Positions 4,735 through 7,026 of a stretch of 7,026 bases of DNA are shown piece after piece; positions within the stretch are counted from its first letter, which is position 1, and each line of letters starts with the position of its first letter. A program made the translations under genes and the position numbers. The DNA is taken from positions 1 to 7,026 of the forward strand of contig JBDHZF010000126.1 of the NCBI GenBank assembly GCA_039811765.1. The letters run 5' to 3'. The notes beneath the pieces were generated by a model. The model did no database searches and was not told the origin of the DNA. It saw nothing but the letters and a program-made list of their open reading frames with translations. The stretch is from JAGQUL01 sp039811765. GTDB lineage: Bacteria; Actinomycetota; Thermoleophilia; Gaiellales; SKUG01.

Positions 4735-6003
4735 TCAGACCGGCTCGGTCGATCCGATGCGGTTGAGCACCGTGGGCATCAAGTCGCGACGATGCAAGAG
4801 CGCATCGCGCACGAAGGTCTGAAACGCGTCGCGATCCAGCACCCAGAAGCGGGAATCCTCAGTGGCGGCGACCGTTGCGGTTCGCTCGTCGGTGAACAAC
4901 AGCGCCGTTTCCCCGAAGAACTCGCCCGGCAGCAGCTTGGCGATCGGCACGCCGTCCTTCACGACGCCCACGCCGCCGCTGATCAGCACGTAGAAGCGAT
5001 CGCCTTCGTCGCCTTGGCGAAACAGCACTTGCCCCTTGTGCGCGCGAACCTCGCGCAGCACCCGCGCGAGACGATCCAAGTCCTGCGGCGCCAGCGCGCG
5101 AAACAGCGGCACCTGTTCGAGCTGTGCTCTGCGCTTGGAGACGAGCGCGGAGCCGCGACCGTCTCGCATCTGCACGTGCGGACGGATGTAGCGGTCGAAC
5201 ACGTCCGCGTCGAATGACAACAAGCGCGCGTCACGCCCCTCGCCGGCCAGCACGGTCGCGTTGCGCGGCGCGTCGTCGACGATCGCCGCCTCGCCGAACC
5301 AATCGCCCGGACCCAAGCGACCGATTGGATTCGGCGGGCCGCTCTCCTCGCGTCGACGAACGTCCACCGTGCCGGATTGGACGATGAAGAATCGATCGGC
5401 GCGACCGCCCTCGCTGACGATCGTGCTGCCGGGATGCCACGTCTCTTCATGGGCTGTGTCGGCGAGCGCGCCGATCGCCTGCATGTCGAGGCCGGACAGC
5501 AATCCGACACCACGAAGAAACCGCGCGCGTTCGGCGAGCGCGGGCGATCGTGCCCGCCATGGGCCATCGACGCGGGGCTCGCGCCGCGGCTCCGGCATTG
5601 CCTCGGGCGGCTCAGGGTCGACGACAGGAGCCGCAAGTGGTTCGCCCGATTCAGTCGCGATCCGGGCAAGATGCCGGCGCACTTGACGGTACATGTCGGG
5701 CGGGTAGTCGTCGAGCAGCTCGGCGCGCATCAGACGATCGACGAGCGACAGCACCGGTTCCACCGCGAGCGTTCCATGGTCGATCCCAGCGACGATGATC
5801 TCCGCGATCGAATGAACGCCGTCCAACCGGCGCACCACTTCGACCTCGCCCTGGTCGAGCGGCAGCACGCGCCGTGTGCCGACCTGCACAAGCTCGAACT
5901 CGTCGCCGATATGGCGGATTCGGACGCTCTCCGACAATCGTGGGCGCATGGTCACGAGCGAGAATCGTCGATCCAGTCGCTGCCACAAGCCGAGATCCGT
6001 CAC
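4735..6003 (-). CDS. Twin cyclic-nucleotide-binding protein with PqqD-like N-terminus
   Basis: A 422-residue soluble protein. Residues 18-100 (MRPRLSESVRI, GTRRVLPLDQGEVEVVRRLDG, then two helices ending AELLDDYPPD) resemble the winged-helix PqqD-like region that I recall at the start of actinobacterial proteins with cNMP and M50 protease domains; no protease domain is present here. A Pro/Glu-rich linker spans about 120-150. Two cNMP domains follow: the first (about 162-280) has WFGEAAIVDDAPRNAT at 235-250, and the second (about 298-400) has FFGETALLFTDERTAT at 362-377. Both keep the phosphate-cassette Glu and Arg (Glu238/Arg247; Glu365/Arg374), so both probably bind a cyclic nucleotide. No DNA-binding HTH follows, so it is not a plain CRP. 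The GTG start at 6003 has GGAGGA nine bases upstream and overlaps the preceding stop as GTGA; an ATG at 5949 is the alternative. Its output and partner are unknown. Confidence 0.87.
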   Translation of the reverse strand: MTDLGLWQRLDRRFSLVTMRPRLSESVRIRHIGDEFELVQVGTRRVLPLDQGEVEVVRRLDGVHSIAEIIVAGIDHGTLAVEPVLSLVDRLMRAELLDDYPPDMYRQVRRHLARIATESGEPLAAPVVDPEPPEAMPEPRREPRVDGPWRARSPALAERARFLRGVGLLSGLDMQAIGALADTAHEETWHPGSTIVSEGGRADRFFIVQSGTVDVRRREESGPPNPIGRLGPGDWFGEAAIVDDAPRNATVLAGEGRDARLLSFDADVFDRYIRPHVQMRDGRGSALVSKRRAQLEQVPLFRALAPQDLDRLARVLREVRAHKGQVLFRQGDEGDRFYVLISGGVGVVKDGVPIAKLLPGEFFGETALLFTDERTATVAATEDSRFWVLDRDAFQTFVRDALLHRRDLMPTVLNRIGSTEPV

Positions 6004-6227
6004 GTGTCCTGTTCCTCCAGGACCAGGTCGAGTCGAACCGGCGCCGGGTGTGGTCGGCACCCGCCGCAATGGATCGCGTCCTCGACGACGAGCGACTGCA
6101 CCTGCGTGCCGGCGCCGCTCCACGCGGCAAGCACGTACGGCAACGATTGCGCGTGCGCTCGGCAGGTCGCGCGACCACAGAATCGGCAGGTCGCAGCGGC
6201 GGGTTCATGACACGTCCAACACTCCAT
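6000..6227 (-). CDS. Small B-box-like zinc-binding protein
   Basis: A 75-residue protein with MECWTCHEP at 1-9, CRFCGRATCRAHA at 14-26 and CGGC at 54-57. Candidate ligands are Cys3, Cys6, His7, Cys14, Cys17, Cys22, His25, Cys54, Cys57 and His60, enough for two zinc sites. The C..C/C..C....C..H spacing is that of bacterial B-box or DUF2180-like fingers, which are usually protein-interaction modules. There is no membrane segment. The stop overlaps the GTG of the cNMP protein, so the two are likely translated together, and the histidine kinase gene ends 44 nt upstream. An in-frame TAG lies 33 nt before the ATG, so the start at 6227 is the only good choice, although its Shine-Dalgarno is weak. 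The function is not known; a role as adaptor or partner of the cNMP protein is a guess from coupling. Confidence 0.8.
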   Translation of the reverse strand: MECWTCHEPAAATCRFCGRATCRAHAQSLPYVLAAWSGAGTQVQSLVVEDAIHCGGCRPHPAPVRLDLVLEEQDT

Positions 6228-6271
6228 GGGCAGTTCGTACCCGACACCGCGACGACGCTATCCCTGCGCTC

Positions 6272-7026
6272 TCAGCCGACGACGAGGCGCAGTTCGCCGT
6301 CGACGTCGTCGTCGCCGGTCGAACGAATCGCGCGCCGCTCGACGGGCGCGAGCGGCAGTTCGACCAGGAACGTGGTGCCGCGACCGGGCGTGGAGAGCAC
6401 GCGTATGGACCCATGCATCGCCTCGACGAGCTTGCGCGCGGTGAACAAGCCCAGTCCCGCTCCGCCGACGCCGGATCGCATGTCAACGTCCACTCGATAG
6501 AAGGGGTCGAACAGGCGCGAATGGTGGTGCGATTCGATGCCCGCGCCGTCGTCGCTCACTCGGATCACCACCGAGCCGCCTTGCTTGCTCGCGACGACCT
6601 CGATGGGCGTCTCGCCGTACTTGATCGCGTTCTCCACGAGCACGGCGACAACGCCGACGAGCGCACGTCGATCGGCCAGCACGCTGATCGATCGATCGAT
6701 CTCGATCCGCACGTCGCGCAGCGCGCTGGCGCTGTCGGGGAGCAGCGATTCGACGCGATGCATCGCATCGTCGACGACGCGTCCGAGCGGTGTCGGCTCG
6801 AGCGACACTTCGGCGCGCTCGTTCGCGAGCTGATGGTTGGTGAAGAACGCGTCGGCAATGCGTTCGAGCTGATGCGCTTGGTCGCGAATGATCGCGAGGA
6901 ACTCCCCGCGTTGGCGATCCGTCAGCTCGAGGTCTGGGTTCACGAGCGTGTCGGAGAACCCGAGGATCGCGGTGATCGGCGTGCGCAACTCGTGCGCCGC
7001 CGTCGCCATGAAGTTGCGTTGGGTTT
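6272..7026 (-). CDS. Sensor histidine kinase, catalytic core (partial, 5' end missing)
   Basis: The last 250 or so residues of a two-component sensor kinase; the N-terminal sensor part lies beyond the window. The first visible residues, TQRNFMATAAHELRTPI, form the H-box with the phosphorylated His at visible residue 11 (codon 6994-6992). The dimerisation helices run to about residue 70. The ATP-binding domain shows the N-box LVENAIKYG (Asn132), the G1 box SDDGAG at 157-162, the F-box LFDPFYRVD at 171-179, the G2 box GAGLGLFTARKL and a final GRGTTFLVELPL strand. All residues needed for autophosphorylation are present. A short acidic tail ends at the TGA at 6272. No response regulator gene is in the window; it may lie upstream or be unlinked. 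The gene is followed at 44 nt by the B-box-like gene on the same strand. Confidence 0.95.
   Translation of the reverse strand, partial: TQRNFMATAAHELRTPITAILGFSDTLVNPDLELTDRQRGEFLAIIRDQAHQLERIADAFFTNHQLANERAEVSLEPTPLGRVVDDAMHRVESLLPDSASALRDVRIEIDRSISVLADRRALVGVVAVLVENAIKYGETPIEVVASKQGGSVVIRVSDDGAGIESHHHSRLFDPFYRVDVDMRSGVGGAGLGLFTARKLVEAMHGSIRVLSTPGRGTTFLVELPLAPVERRAIRSTGDDDVDGELRLVVG

Noticed and set aside
4726..6003. Looked for an emfourin-type M4 inhibitor gene next to the peptidase.
   Set aside because: The downstream gene is the convergent cNMP protein and no small ORF of suitable type is visible on either side within the window.

Overview
The window looks like chromosomal DNA of a high-GC bacterium, most probably an actinobacterium. 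The best taxonomic clue is NusA: its N-terminal and KH regions read like actinobacterial NusA, and its acidic tail carries a Cys/His finger that I remember from the class Thermoleophilia (Solirubrobacter/Conexibacter-like). This placement rests on recalled protein similarity, not on a search. I see no insertion sequence, phage gene, CRISPR array, tRNA or rRNA.

Region 1 (1-3112, minus strand) is the conserved translation/transcription operon rimP-nusA-ylxR-infB. The genes are tightly coupled: rimP/nusA share an ATGA overlap, nusA/ylxR overlap by 8 nt, and a 24 nt gap precedes infB. Only the N-terminal 269 codons of infB lie in the window. Upstream of rimP are an extended -10 promoter and a short leader. 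The leader ends in a perfect GC-rich palindrome plus T-tract that abuts the rimP ATG, and it contains a second segment able to compete for one terminator arm. This is the layout of a transcription attenuator controlling an operon that itself encodes NusA.

Region 2 (3113-4725, plus strand) is a divergent unit. A sigma70-like promoter, with its -35 box at the centre of a 12-bp inverted repeat, drives a leader of about 280 nt and then a thermolysin-family (M4) metallopeptidase gene. The leader can form three successive hairpins. Two have almost purely pyrimidine loops carrying four copies of CCTCC, and the third resembles a terminator. One loop is complementary over 8 nt to the purine-rich tract just ahead of the peptidase gene. 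The peptidase has the expected zinc and catalytic residues, but no recognisable signal peptide or propeptide; instead it has an amphipathic N-terminus and a Thr-Pro repeat linker.

Region 3 (4735-7026, minus strand) is a signalling cluster in the order histidine kinase core (partial, 5' end outside the window), a 75-residue B-box-like zinc protein, and a 422-residue protein with an N-terminal PqqD-like winged-helix region and two cyclic-nucleotide-binding domains. The last two genes share a GTGA overlap. This cluster converges on the peptidase gene with only 9 bp between stop codons and no clear terminator.

The parts most likely to be undescribed are the two RNA leaders (the attenuator before rimP and the C-rich multi-hairpin leader before the M4 gene), the operator-like dyad, and the unusual architecture of the M4 protein.
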